Shown: positions 13,003-24,485 of the stretch, one piece after another | How positions within the stretch are numbered: the stretch's first letter is position 1 | Layout: each line of letters starts with the position of its first letter | NCBI GenBank assembly: GCA_946894095.1 | Contig: OX335644.1 | Location: forward strand, 24,533,595-24,597,594 | Origin: Incurvaria masculella | Lineage: Eukaryota; Arthropoda; Insecta; Lepidoptera; Incurvariidae | Reading direction: 5' to 3' | DNA: 64,000 nt | Program-made: the position numbers and the translations under genes | The notes under the pieces: model-generated | Told to the model about the DNA's origin: nothing | The model's database searches: none | What the model saw: only the letters and a program-made list of their open reading frames with translations

Positions 13003-13367
13003 TTTAAGAGGATAATGAGATGATCGAGTTTCATACAAGGGTTCGTGCCTGTTTCCTCAGACAAGTTAACAAATATATTTCTTAAATATTGCACATTAAA
13101 TAAATGTACTAAGAGCTACGTCCATACGTTTTAAATTTTGAATAAGTTATCTTATATCCATGATATAAACCTCTTGAAATTTGTATGAAAATGATAAACT
13201 GCTATATCATGGATATAGGTTTAGTTATCCAAAAAATCAAAACGTTAAGACGTTGTTCTTAGTTGGTTTATTAAATGCGCAAAATTTGAGAAAAACATAT
13301 CTTAATTTCACTGAGGAAACAGACACGAGCGATTGTATGGAGCTCGATCACTTCACTATCCTCTTAA
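13003..13367. mobile_element. Foldback MITE, TTAA-flanked, ~115-bp arms with inner palindrome
   Basis: The left arm TTAAGAGGATAATGAGATGA, TGTTTCCTCAG mirrors the right arm CTGAGGAAACAGACACGAGC, ACTATCCTCTTAA. The centre (13155-13225) adds a second inverted pair (TATATCCATGATATA / TATATCATGGATATA). Related half copies: 19110-19205 and 24850-24900. Confidence 0.65.
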
Positions 13368-13838
13368 GCCATGCAAAGACCGACTCGCGAGGTCTACAGC
13401 TCAGAGAACCACTAGTTTAAAAATTTCGACTAGCTTCTCATCTAGTAGGAAGTTTATAAATTGCAACCAATAATAAGCTCCGAGGCTGAGTGCCTACTGC
13501 CAAGTTTCCGGCAGTACATTCACTTAATATCCTCGACTGCATTAGTATAATGGATTGCTATCCGCCGCTCATTCGGCAGCCACCATTCTGGCAACACCGC
13601 ACAATGTCATCCGCAAATTATTGGGCACCGTTTTTCAGAAGGTTTGCATGTTTTTGGTCATGATACTAGTAAATGTATGAATTTTATCGCGAATAGTCAT
13701 TGTTTAGTCCTAAATTTACAACGTTAAGTCTGGTTTTCACCAAGTTCTGATTTATTTTAATCAACACTCAAAGGGCCTTTATTACTGAAGCGCTGATTAT
13801 CTTGTACTGGTATTGTTGCAAGCCGCTAAGAAAGGCCC

Positions 13839-14830
13839 TTAAGACTGTTCCGACCCATATAAAGTTGTTTGCACACATAACGCAAAAAAAAAAATTTTAC
13901 AAAAAAAATAACCGACTTCAAAGAAAAAGCACTAAAAAGTAAAAAATTATGTTCATTTTTGTAGTTACGATTTCTGTTATTTTTTGAGTCGGCGTCAGCC
14001 GGGCACGCGCTGCGCCAATCAAGAGAACCTAACCTAACCTAACCTAACCTAACCTTGGCTGACACCGACTCAAAAAATAACAGAAATCGTAACTACAAAA
14101 ATGAACATTATTTTTTACTTTTTAGTGCTTTTTCTTTGAAGTCGGTTATTTTTTTTGTAAATTTTTTTTTTATTTGTTAATTTTTAGTGAATCTTAGGTA
14201 CACTTACTAATTTGAACACGTCCTTTCCAATACAAAAAGAATCACCGAAATCGGTTGGCGTTATATTGAGTTATTCGTCCATTTGTCGCGCACATCTTAA
14301 TACAAATTTAAGACTTTTATGATTTTCTCATGGATATCATTGTCAGAACTTAACCAAATTAAAATGGGACCACTTGGGAAGCACTAGCTATCATTTAAAA
14401 AAATAATCATCAAAATCGGTTCACCCAGGAAAAAGTTATGAGGTAACAAACATAAAAAAAAAAAAACATACAGACGAATTGATAACCTCCTCCTTTTTTT
14501 GAAGTCGGTTAAAAAGTATTGCACTTTAAGCCACGAATTAATAATAAAAGTTTAATATAGTCATATTACTTCCAGCGAAAACAATTTCACAGTTTCAGGA
14601 TTATTGGTTTTGTTACAATTTATTTAAATACGATTTTTATTTAACAGCGCCACCGTTAGAAACTTCTAATCGGCAATTACAACGAAACCATTAAACCTGA
14701 AATTGTGAATATGTTTTCGCTGCAACTACTATGGCTATATTTAATATTTTTGACGAATTCGTGCCTTAAAGTGCAATATTTTTTGCGTTCTGTGTAAAAA
14801 AAAACATTGCATGGGTCGGAACATCCTTAA
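13839..14830. mobile_element. Second copy of the inverted-repeat MITE, carrying a nested insertion
   Basis: The left end TTAAGACTGTTCCGACCC and the right end GGGTCGGAACATCCTTAA mark the same family, here with TTAA on both sides. The left arm stops after AACGCAAAAA (about 13890) and resumes as AAAAAGTATTGCACTTTAAG at 14511. About 620 bp was therefore inserted into the run of A. Confidence 0.7.
13890..14510. mobile_element. Nested insertion: hairpin with (CCTAA)n loop plus repeat ending GAAGTCGGTT
   Basis: It starts AACCGACTTCAAAGAAAAAG and ends TTTTTTGAAGTCGGTT. The first part (13905-14160) is a near-perfect inverted repeat with ~105-bp arms around a loop containing (CCTAA)5. The second part (14190-14505) holds GGTTCACCCAGGAAAAAGTT and GAATTGATAACCTCCTCC, a widespread lepidopteran 3' end. 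The same end recurs inverted at 63484-63525. Confidence 0.65.
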
Positions 14831-15144
14831 TATGTGGCGATTGAGCTAATCAGCAGTAGGTGAAAAAGGCCCTAAATTTATTTCAATAGCACGTAAAAAG
14901 AATACAGTTGGGTCCACTGCATTTCTTCCCGTGCATATCGTATGAGCCGAAGGGATTCAAACAACACTCGGGAAGTTGCCATAGCAAGGAAGAGCCAGAA
15001 TGGTTTGGCAAACGTCGTTTTATACATGGAAAGTAGCTGTTTTCACTACTTTCCGCGCTGCAGAATCCTGGATTAAAAAATAAGAAAGCTACGATTTTAA
15101 AGAATATTTAAGTCGATACTTTAACATTCGTTCCATATTAAAAC

Positions 15145-15320
15145 GATTAATGAATGAATGAATGAATGAATGAATGAATTCTTTATTGTGCAATAGAAAA
15201 AACGGGTACAATTACAAAAACAATTCGAAACAACAACAAAATTGCACAAAGGCGGACTTATCACTAGGAGTGATTTCTTCCAGTCAACCTTTGGGGTGAT
15301 GAGGAGAGACAATCGAAAAT
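15145..15320 (-). mobile_element. LINE 3' end with (ATTC)n tail
   Basis: On the minus strand: CACCCCAAAGGTTGACTGGAAG, AGTCCGCCTTTGTGCAATTT, TTTCGAATTGTTTTTGTAAT, then a (TTCA)/(ATTC) run at 15148-15178. The same 3' end occurs on plus at 840-957. A simple repeat tail in place of poly(A) is usual for CR1/R1-like LINEs. Confidence 0.6.
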
Positions 15321-17872
15321 ATCTGTAGGTAGGTACACAATAGCAATATGAAAGGAAAAGAATAAAGCAAATAAAATTAAAATATATACATACAGTATAA
15401 ACATACATTAACCATAATTTACATAACAATACAAACATACTTTGAATAAAATAAACTAATATATATAACGATAAGCGGTTCTCTAGACAATTTCAGTTTA
15501 TTCTCGTTCAGATTGGCACAATCGCATTTAATATAAGTTCTTATATGTATAATGAACGCGTTAAGCATTTAGACAAAGATTACTTTATTATTAATATTGA
15601 TATTTGATTGATGAACGAGCATCCGAAGTTGGTATGTTTATATCTTGGTCCAATTCGTTTTAATTTTATCAGACTTCTTTTATTTTTATATGATTGCTTT
15701 AATATTGTATGATTTTGCATAATGAGAATAATAACGCATAAGGAACCTCAAAGGGTTTGTCCTATCGAACATGAGAGTAGAGGGAACATGACAAGTACTG
15801 ACATTTCAGATACAAATTGGAAAAGGTATTGCTTTTCTTCCCGCCTTAAGAAAAAAAGAATCAACATAATAACACCCGCAAATGTTCAGTAAAATAACCA
15901 TTGTAAATAACAATATTTTGCTTATAACTTACAACAATCTTCTTGAAGTAAAAGTTAGAATTTTGAGTAATTTCTAGGCTTTCCCATCAGAGCGTCTTTC
16001 GCCTGATAATACTGCGCCATAAGATTGCTGTGGTGCGCCATGGCGGCCTGCCAAACAAATTTCACTTCATCTGATTGGTTGGTTCCGACCGAGAACATGT
16101 CCCATTTCCAACGGTAATGGAGCGCTACATTGTACTGGCTATCTTTGAATATAGAACGTCATTTGCGCGTTATTGGACTTGCGAATGTCAGAACTGTGAA
16201 GCGAATAATATAGTAACTACTAGCTGCGGTACCCGGCTCCGCTCGGGTTAGTGTCGGCTAAATTATCTCATGGATAAAAAGTAGCCCACATGACTGGTCC
16301 AAAATAGGGTCAAACTGGTCCAGGACAATGTATCCATGTACCAAATTTAATCAAGATCGTTCGAGCCGAAATAGCATGATTTAATGAGAAACATCCAATA
16401 ATTCCCATTTAGAGCTTCGTTGACGTTTGGTGGCTATTTAAAAAAAAACATTTGCCGCGAGAACCTTTCTGCACTTTCACTGCTACATTGCTTACCTAGC
16501 AAGTAACGTGTAACGTAGGTAAGTTTTGCGTGGACTCCAACCCACAGCCAGCCTCAACATCGAAAACAGTAACCCATCTCGAACCTGACTGCTCCCAGAG
16601 ATGCTATACTTTGATAAAATACGCATATAAATCAGGTAAGTGGTTCGCATGTTATAAGACTTTAAGACTCACTACTTACCCTTCTGGTAATGAAGCGTTA
16701 TATTATGTAATCTATAAGTTTTTAGTAGAATCAGGCTAGACGTAGATACAATGCACATCTAAATCGAGTAATTGGTTCTCAAGGATTTTATTCTGTTGGT
16801 CGCTCCTCCGGCGATTTAGCGTGATGCCAAGTAGTCCTAAAGTTGCAGGAAATACCAAGCCGTACTTCAGTAAAAGTAAGCGCTGCCGCCGCAAAGCCGA
16901 GCCGTGCATAGCATTGCAGTTTGTATGACAGCCCCATCTTAGCGTAAGCGGAACTGAATTCTATTTAGCCAATCCTAATTCCCGGGTAGTTAAATGTACA
17001 TGTACTAAGTTTTACAAATCGCTAGTGCCTTGAAAATTCGCCAAACGGACACCAAACAGTCACGACGTCTGCCCTCCCCCCGCCGCCGCTCCCCGCCACC
17101 GCCCCCGGCTCCTCTCCCCCTAGTGTGAAGTAGCGCTACCGGCATCGTTTTCGCAGCCCCGTGAAAGTTCTAAAGCCCATGGGCACATAAATTGTAGCCT
17201 ATGTGTTATTCTGATGTATAAGCTATATTATTGTAAAGTTTCATTAGAATCCATTCAGTAGTTTTTACGTGAAAGAGTAACAAACATCCATCCATCCATT
17301 ATTACAAACTTTCCCCTTTATATTATTTATTAGATTAGATGTACATAGTGTTCCCAATTTTAATGCTCGTGACACAGAATAGCAAATAATAATACGTTGT
17401 GATCATTGAACTATGTGATCTTTGAAATTATCAAAAGTTATTGGTCGTTACATTCGTCGAAAGCAGGATTCCAACCTGCGACCTTTGGAGTACATGTCCA
17501 TTGCTCTGAACAACGAATTCCTCGATTATAATCGAATCGGTACAATGCTTCCCGTATCTACTACAAAATGGCGCTGGCTTCGCATATTGCTCCTATGCTA
17601 AGGCATTTTGACTGGCAATTAGTTGTATGAGATACGAGAAGTAATATATGTATAAGTCAATGGATACGAGCCAAGTCATCTAATACAAGTTTAACATATC
17701 TAATAGAGGCGACATGCAAATTCAAAGGAAATATGTTAATCAAGAGCTACATTACTTTAATTAAAGTCATTGTAAGCGCTACAAAATCGTTTTTTAACAA
17801 TGAAGTAAAATTAATACTGGTGATAGAAACTAAAAATTACTTAGTCGAAAAAAAAGTGTTAAAAAAACTCAC
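15321..17872. other. No gene recognised; tRNA-like scrap and C-rich stretch
   Basis: A reversed tRNA-like piece lies at 17445-17490. A pyrimidine/GC stretch (17070-17130) and a tail with AAGAGTAACAAACATCCATC at 17274-17293 suggest old retroelement remains (16200-17335). No KChIP exon was found. Confidence 0.4.
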
Positions 17873-18028
17873 CGTCTTAAACCCCCTGTACATGACACGG
17901 ATCTCCTGCCGCGAGAACTTTGTCTGTCTGCAGAGCTCCTCGAGGGCGACCGGGGCCGGCTTCGGAGCCCTACTGGGCTCCAGCTCGTAGGCCGCCTCCT
18001 CCACCGGGGACTCCGGAGGCGTCGCCAT
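17873..18028 (-). CDS. First coding exon of a Kv channel-interacting protein (KChIP)/neuronal calcium sensor family gene, partial
   Basis: Reading leftwards from ATG at 18028-18026, the exon gives 52 residues: a variable acidic/proline N-terminus (MATPPESPVEEAAYELEPS), then LEELCRQTKFSRQEIRVMYRGFKT, then the donor GTGAGT (17872-17867). The segment L-E-x-L-C-x-Q-T-x-F-x-R-x-E-I-x-V-x-Y-R-G-F-K is the helix before the first, degenerate EF hand of KChIP/frequenin-type proteins. In the family it continues ECP-G-V. Family role: EF-hand calcium sensors that bind Kv4 channels. The following exons are not recognisable in the 17.8 kb to the left, so the first coding intron must exceed that length and leave the window. 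The exon is GC-rich against AT-rich surroundings. A farther upstream alternative first exon is possible. Confidence 0.85.
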
Positions 18029-18047
18029 GCTCACTCGCGGCGATCAC

Positions 18048-18205
18048 ACCGGACGCATCGTGTAAACAGCGGCGGCCTAAGTGCGGTGCGTTGAAACGTC
18101 AAAGTTCGATTTTGACGTTTATCATGCCGGAGGCATCGTTAGCGCAATGGCGGCGGCCTAAGTGCGCTGCGTTGAAACGTCGCAGTGCGTTATTGAAGTT
18201 TCAAC
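18048..18205. repeat. Imperfect 78-bp tandem duplication upstream of the KChIP-like start codon
   Basis: Two copies (about 18048-18120 and 18126-18205) each hold a CCGGA-GCATCGT block, GCGGCGGCCTAAGTGCG and GCGTTGAAACGTC. On the minus strand this lies just 5' of the KChIP-like ATG, so it would form part of its 5' UTR or promoter. The block is CpG-rich, and AAACGTCAAA-type motifs recur in it. Confidence 0.6.
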
Positions 18206-18519
18206 GTAAACTTACGCGCCGTGATCAGATATTTTTACTTTCACTTATAACAAACTATCTACATTTTTATTAACTGTCAGTTAAAATGTACAGGTTATGC
18301 TACCTTTTCACCCCCATTGTCATGTGAAATTGCTGATCACCGCCCAATTAACACTTTATTTTTGTTGCGAAATTCATTATAAATGTGTGCGCAGTTTTTT
18401 TATTCCGGTACGGTTGTATCTGCAACAAAAAGAGACAGTTCAGGCTTACCACACGTTTCAATTAGTAATGTAAACTTTTTAATCTATAGTAATATCTACG
18501 AATATTACGTAAACGATGA

Positions 18520-18668
18520 TCAAAGCGGCAATTAATATTGTCCGTGTTTCCCATCCTGTTCAATGTAGCCGAGCAATATAAGTAAGGTCCTGGCATGGCA
18601 CCTAGTTCACTGTTGTTTGTTAGGCTAATATCATGTCAGTTGATTAGCTTTCCATGTCCAGTTACATA
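18520..18668 (+). mobile_element. SINE body/tail fragment
   Basis: It shows AAGCGGCAAT, ATCCTGTTCAATGTAGCCG, GGTCCTGGCATGGCACCTAG and TCCATGTCCAGTTACAT. Only the 3' half remains. Similar + strand tail fragments lie at 1318-1427, 21720-21885, 22105-22200, 48175-48355 and 50345-50430. Confidence 0.65.
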
Positions 18669-19199
18669 AATAATAATTGCCATTAGTATAAAGAAGACAG
18701 ATAATAGGACATCTATATGAGCTCAACAGAAGTTTTATATGTATATGCAGACACTCTTATGAGATCACCAATTTATTTTTATTTATTTATTAAGGCGAGC
18801 TCACAGTGCATTTACATAACAATAGATACATAAAATAAATGAAAATAACACCAATTACGAGCTCACACAGCTGGAAGAAACATAAAATAAAAACGTGAGA
18901 ATTACAGTGGCACAATCAAACATGAAGAACAAAAAATATACATTAGTTAACTTATACAGCTGGAAGAAACCAATGGAGGGAATTCAGTGCATATACGTTT
19001 CAGTAGACCTCAGGCGAGCCTATCTAACTCCCCCTTCTCAGCTGCACCTGTCAGTTCACCGCGGGGTAAAATACGAATGCACTCAACTATGAGCAGGAGA
19101 TTATGGTCCATACAATGGCTCGTACCTGTTTCTTTCGTCTAAATAAGATTTTTTCTTTGATACAAAAAGGCGTATGGAACTTGATCACCTCATTATCCT

Positions 19200-19257
19200 A
19201 TTAAAACCATGGAGGTGAAGAAATAATTAATTATTTCTTCACCTCCATGATTAAAAC
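19200..19257. mobile_element. Minimal 42-bp palindromic element with 8-bp target site duplication
   Basis: A perfect palindrome at 19208-19249 has arms of 21 nt that begin with the same 16 bases as the element at 63165. Exact direct repeats ATTAAAAC flank it at 19200-19207 and 19250-19257. The arms extend five bases further inward (TAATT) than in the 32-bp copy. The target here is a repeat-like, AT-rich segment. Confidence 0.75.
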
Positions 19258-19798
19258 ATTCAAAATGCCAGATATTTACGTTGTCATTCTGCTTACATTG
19301 GTGCCAAGTGGATGTACCTACAACTCGAGTGGTCGGCCGGCCTCGTCGGGACGAGCTATGAGATTCCAAGATTGTTGTGTTGACTAGATTCTGTGTTGAA
19401 TTTTACACTGACATTTCGATTGCATTTGACGTAACCCAGATCTCCCCAACACGTCATTGTTCATTCAGTAGCGCAGTAAAAAGTTTCTAAATAGATACGG
19501 ACACATTCTGGCAACGGATAAATGTGTAGGTAGCGGATCTGCTGTAACTTGTGAATGGATGATTTCATTTCAAACATATTTGATTCGGGGAATGTGATAT
19601 GTATGAATGTATAATCGAGTGTGAAGCAAGGACAGATTAATTAAAGAAAGAACCCTGTAAAATGAACTACTTTACTAATACTGCAAGGCTGCACCCGAAC
19701 CAGAAAAACCTACCATTCGCGGGTATTGCTTCTACTAATTTCACAGGGAAGAAAATTTAAACTGACAATCAATACGTAAACAGAAAGAACATTCAACA

Positions 19799-20860
19799 GA
19801 AATGACAATAAAAGAACTAATAAACTGTGTTACCGAGAAAATTGACACAGGATACAAATGTGCGGGCTTGTCTTGTGATTGGAGCAAAGCCTTTGACTCC
19901 GTAGATCATACCATCTTATTAAAAAACTAGAATACTATAGGATTTGAGAGGTAACGATGGATCTGCCCAAATCATGCTTGACTAATAGGAAACCGTATGT
20001 TGAAGTTAGCTATCACAGCCAGAAAGGTGAAAAAAAAGTTCAATTAGAACTAAAATTCATAAAGTATGGTGTCCCACAAGGATCTGTTCTGGACCCGCGT
20101 TTTTTTTTTGTTTTTATTAATGATCTTCCCAGTAATGTATCCAAATGTGAAACTTATATGCAGTTGACACCAGCTGTACAGTCTAGGTAAAAACGTTACC
20201 GGAATTACACAAAAGTCTTAAAGTAACATTGCATTAATTGTCGTACTAATTTAAGACTAAATAAAATCAAAAGTCAATATATTACTTATAGAAATAAAAT
20301 ATTAATTTAAACAAGAAAGAAGCGATATCAAAATTTCCATTAGAAAGAACGAAAAGTATGACATTTCTTGGGGACAGCAACCTTAATTGGAAATATCATA
20401 CGGAAAATGCTTAAAAAAAATTGCAAGTGAATGTTATGCCCTTAAATCGCTAAAGAAAACATCTAATATTAAAACTCTTAAATTAATATATTTTATTAAT
20501 TTAAGAGTATTAATAAGTATAAGCATTAAAATGAGAATATTAATTTAAATATAAATTATTATATTTAAATATATATTTAAGGGTTCCGTACCATTGTAGA
20601 AAATTTAACACGTTTTTTGTATGGGTGCCCTATTTATTTTTTACTATTTTTGAATGTTACCTATTTGTTGTTATAGCGGCACCCGTGAACATTTACAACA
20701 TTGGCACCTTTGGGTACGGAACCCTAAAAAAGTAATAAAATTGCAGAAAAAGGCCATTAGAATCATCGATGGCTCCAAATGGGATGCGACCTGTGGTGTA
20801 GAGAATTTAAAATATGTACTGTTTTTTTATTTTGATCAAAAATACAAATCTTCATAATCT
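19799..20860 (+). pseudogene. Degraded LINE reverse transcriptase fragment
   Basis: Broken frames give RT motif A (CDWSKAFDSVDHTILL), then LTNRKPYVEVSYHSQKGEKKVQ, then motif B ([12 protein letters not shown]) and [12 protein letters not shown]. Further on comes thumb-region sequence with KLQKKAIRII-G at about 20740-20770. Several frameshifts and stops are present, and motif C is lost (YMQLTPA in place of YADDT). A partial (GTCC)n-type element (20579-20728) has been inserted. It is the same family as the fragment at 23.6 kb and different from the intact LINE at 42 kb. Confidence 0.75.
20579..20728 (+). mobile_element. (GTCC)n-bearing element, internally deleted, inside a dead LINE
   Basis: AGGGTTCCGTACCATTGTAG at the left and TTTGGGTACGGAACCCTAAA at the right, with TTGTTGTTATAGCGGCACCC between. 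The microsatellite part is gone. It interrupts LINE thumb sequence. Confidence 0.55.
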
Positions 20861-21100
20861 ACCCAAACAAGACGTCCAACTGTGCTATTACAAGCAAGGA
20901 GAGTTTAATTTGATAGCTTGCGATCGTCACCGTAAATACGTTGACGTTACCATCTACGCCAACTCCGCGATTTCATGCAAATCGGTAGTCCGAGTTTTAT
21001 TTTGACAGTAAAACTTATATTGGTTTCACATTTTTACGTAACTTCGAAGTTCAGTAAACGCCAATTTAGGTGAGCTCCGACCTTCCATACAGTTTGCGGT

Positions 21101-21470
21101 TTGCCGCGGGCTATGATTCAAACAAAGGAAACGCTGACACAATATCTAGGTCTCGCTCAATCATGCAAAAGTCGGACCGCTGCGAGGATTGAGAACGCGT
21201 CAGTTTTGCTGGCAGGCGGCCATCTTGAGACATCGTTATCGGAAGTTCCCGCCAAAACTTTGGAGGCGGTGATGTTCGAATCTTCGGTTATTGAAGGCGC
21301 ATGTAGCAATGTATTCGCAATGTATTCAAGCATGTTTGTGTATATCTTTCCGCAACAGATATCCATAAATAACTCCATACTCAAAAGTGAGCAACTGTTT
21401 ACGATGTTAACGAAGTTATTGCGACATTCTGTCACGGGTTTTGTTTGGAGCTGAGCTCAAATGGAGAGGG
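21101..21470. other. Non-repetitive segment open on both strands, not assigned
   Basis: Plus has 117 open codons and minus 92 over the same bases. Neither shows a known motif, signal peptide or plausible codon pattern. It contains GGCGGCCATCTTGAG, a YY1-like site. Confidence 0.3.
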
Positions 21471-21719
21471 AAAAATACATTTGCTTTGGCGTCCTTGGAC
21501 TGCTACGAGCTGTCAATCTTTTTGGAGACCTAAACCATTTAGTTTAGGTTAGTTATTTATTCGGTGCCTAAACTGAAGGACTTAAGTTGGATAAGTAACT
21601 ACATTTCGTCAAGCGAGTTGTTCGATGGTTCGGAACCAATAGAAAATGTAGGTCAAAGAAATTTCAAAAAGTTGATCAAAAAGTTGTTTCAAAATGGTCC
21701 GGGTTCGTACCATCAAATT

Positions 21720-22200
21720 GAATGAGAAGATGATCAAAGCGGAAATAAAAAATTGACCGTGTTTTCCATCCAGTTCAATGAAGCCGTGCCTGAAATGGAC
21801 CTAATTCGTTTGATAATGGGTGCGTTGGGCTAATATCGTGACGACAAGCCATACATTAGCCATCCATGTCCAATTACGTAAAATAAAGATAGAAAACAAG
21901 TGATTCCAAGTCATATGATCAAATTGTAAGGCTTCGGGCTTTACGATTGAGTTCCTATACAGGTGTTGCAACTGCCAAAACAAACATTTCGGCAGCGTAA
22001 TCCTCACGTTTTTCCAAGACAAAAAGTTAGATTTTTTCTCTCTAAAGAGTCCAATTACCGAGTTATTCATTTTTGAGATGTATGTTTTCGTCTAGTGTAA
22101 TTTTACAAGAAGGGTCTGCATGGAGCCTAGAACCCCCGTGGCGTGTCAGGTTAATGTCATGACAGGTGTGATGTTAGCCGTCCATGTCCAGTTACATGCA
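21720..22200 (+). mobile_element. Two SINE tail fragments
   Basis: The first (21720-21885) keeps AAGCGGAAATAAAAAATTGA, ATCCAGTTCAATGAAGCCG and ATCCATGTCCAATTACG. The second (22105-22200) keeps GAAGGGTCTGCATGGAGCCT to GTCCATGTCCAGTTACATGC. The 190 bp after the second fragment (22200-22390) is repeated after a similar tail at 30580-30725. Confidence 0.55.
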
Positions 22201-23002
22201 AGGTTCCCACGTTCTTGCGGAATATTTTTTTACACGAAATTGGTTAATAACTTTGTATGGAAAGTCTAACTGTTTATTTAGGGGTCATTCAGAAAAAGGT
22301 TATTAAACATTTTTTTTTATTTCAATCCCAATAATCATTTCCCAAATCGTATGTACTGGCCGTTGCAAAATCCTGTATTATAGGATAATAATCCCCTCTA
22401 GGATTTATATATTTAATTAAAATCCTGTAAAATCCCTAAAACTACGGCGATTAGCAAGACTATGAGAACACTCAGACCACTATTAAGAGCATCCTTATAC
22501 CTAAACATTTTCGACCACTTTTTTCGATTTAAACAAGATAGCCAGAGCCCGACGTTGCTTAGTTAGAGCAGATCGGATTTTTTTTTTCGAAATGTGACCA
22601 ACCCGCATAACGCTTCAAACCGGTTTTTAATTGTTTCGTTAAAGACATTTCAAAAAGTTAAACATATGATAACAAAAATGATATTTAAATCTATATCAGT
22701 TACTGTCAATATAAGCAGCAAACTTGAAAAAGAATACGATTGAGACCTGACTTCAGCATTTTCTTCTATGCAAAAAATATCATTTTCAAAAAATATTTTT
22801 TTAACTGTATTTGTATAACGTTAGCTGAAATTATACAGGTTCTTTTTCATGTTCTAATTCCAAAAGGTTTAGGAACTTAACGCAAACAAACCATACGCAT
22901 TGGCGAGTATAATAATCTTAACGGCAGCAGAAAATTTGTCCACTAACCGCTTTTGGATACAAAGAAAGGAAGAATACCTCAGCGTGAAAACGCGTGCCGA
23001 GG

Positions 23003-23334
23003 TTAAGGTGGTCCAACCCGGCGGGACTAACTCATTCGCGGACACGGTACAATACCGTGCTGTTGCGCTCTGGGACCTTCTCTGTTTAAGATATTTTTAC
23101 TTTATCATTGCGTAATCCACCTCCAAAGTAATTGTATAAAACGCGCGAAAAAGTCGAACTTTCGGACCTTATAACTTAGAAACCAAACACAATTTACAAT
23201 GCCAACGGTTATCAGACATCTAGTTCGATAAAATAAAGCTATTTTGAGCATAATTTGGGATCTCTGACAAGAAATATGGGCGTGATCTTTTTTCCCCGTT
23301 TATATAGCGAGTTGAGCGGGATGGCCCACCTTAA
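23003..23334 (-). mobile_element. TTAA-flanked MITE, copy D (internally deleted)
   Basis: TTAAGGTGGTCCAACCCGGC to GGATGGCCCACCTTAA, 332 bp, in reverse orientation. The middle part is missing. Confidence 0.75.
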
Positions 23335-23601
23335 TGGCTCGAGAGGTGCTTCTTAAAGGGCTTGCTAACGAGCTGCAAAAACCTTTGTTCTCTGGAGTGT
23401 CGAGTCGAGAGATAAGCGGCCTTTAGACTGAAGAAGCAACTTGTGAAGTTATAAATACTTTTAGTCTGTCTTGGATAATTTGAAACCTAGTCTTAAAATA
23501 TGACTAGCTTTTGAACGTGGTTTCTTTCGCCGCAGGTGACTATCCACAAAGTTTTATACACATCGATTCAGACGGTATAGCATATTGGAGCTTTGGTACA
23601 A

Positions 23602-23845
23602 TCAGAACTAAAAGTCATAAAGTATGGTGTCCCACAAGGATCCGTTCTGGGCCCTGTATTATTTTTAATTTTTATTAATGATCTTCCCAGTAATTTATGC
23701 AAATGTGATGTTAACTTATATGCAGATGACACTAGCTGTACAGTGTAGGTAAAACGTTACCGGAATTACACAAAAGTCTTAAAGTAACATTGCATGAATT
23801 GTCGTACTAATATAAGACTAAACAAAAGCAAAAGTGCCTTGGCAA
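23602..23845 (+). pseudogene. LINE reverse transcriptase fragment, same family as 19.8 kb
   Basis: It encodes [29 protein letters not shown], then [11 protein letters not shown] and a stop. Motifs B and C are intact here, unlike in the 19.8-kb copy. The nucleotide match to 20045-20240 continues past the stop (ACGTTACCGGAATTACAC). The fragment is short and dead. Confidence 0.75.
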
Positions 23846-24101
23846 GCGGACAGATAATCAATTTCTTAACATTTAGATTTCCGCTGCCTTCACGACAGTC
23901 TTAAGTATCGATCGTTCTCCGAAACGTGTTATAATGACCTGATACGCGTTTAATATTAACGGGCGTGCGTATAGATCGGTGTGGGAATCCCTCCTATTGC
24001 ATGCATTCATTATCTGCTACCGACACGCTCAACGGCTGAGGCGCAGTACGCAAGCGCATCGTCCGTTCCCGTCAAGAATGTCCCAAAGCGGCAGCGCATT
24101 T

Positions 24102-24290
24102 AGGGTTCCGTATCCAACGGGTGCCAACGGAACCCTATTACCCAGCCTCTGCTGTCCGTCCGTTCTTCTGTCACAGGGCTGTATCTCATGAACCTTAACA
24201 GGTAGGCAGCTGAAATTTTCACTAAGTGTGTACTTATTTTGCCGCTATAACAACAAATAGGTATAATTCAAAACATATTAAAATAAAAGG
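24102..24290 (-). mobile_element. (GTCC)n-bearing element, 5' truncated
   Basis: AGGGTTCCGTATCCAACGGG to GCCGCTATAACAACAAATAG, then the homology is lost. The tract is reduced to GTCCGTCCG. Confidence 0.6.
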
Positions 24291-24485
24291 GGGGCCAACA
24301 CATCTAATGGGAACTAGGTACCATGCCAGGGCCTTCCTTTTATTGCACAGCTACATTGAATGGGGTGGACAACTTTCATTGCCGCTTTAACCATCGTCCA
24401 TTCAGTGCGGGATTAACCCTAGCACCTAGTAAGGAAGGGGGACCTACAGTATAACGTGGAAACGAACCACGAACGATGAATTCCT
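24290..24485 (-). mobile_element. SINE body fragment
   Basis: The plus strand shows GGGAACTAGGTACCATGCCA, GGCCTTCC, CCATCGTCCATTCAGTGCGG and CACCTAGTAAGGAAGGGGG, the reversed SINE body. Head and tail are missing. It adjoins the partial (GTCC)n-type element at 24102-24290. Confidence 0.6.

Noticed and set aside
14030..14056. (CCTAA)n as a chromosome end
   Set aside because: Only five units, within a hairpin element nested in another repeat, with unique sequence on both sides. It is interstitial.
17445..17530. Functional tRNA gene near 17.46 kb
   Set aside because: Only the T arm and part of the 3' side are convincing. The anticodon stem does not pair well, and the same piece occurs within a hairpin repeat at 52.39 kb.
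21101..21454. Overlapping ORFs on both strands as a gene
   Set aside because: No known motif, no signal for splicing and no paralog. Openness on both strands at once is typical of chance.
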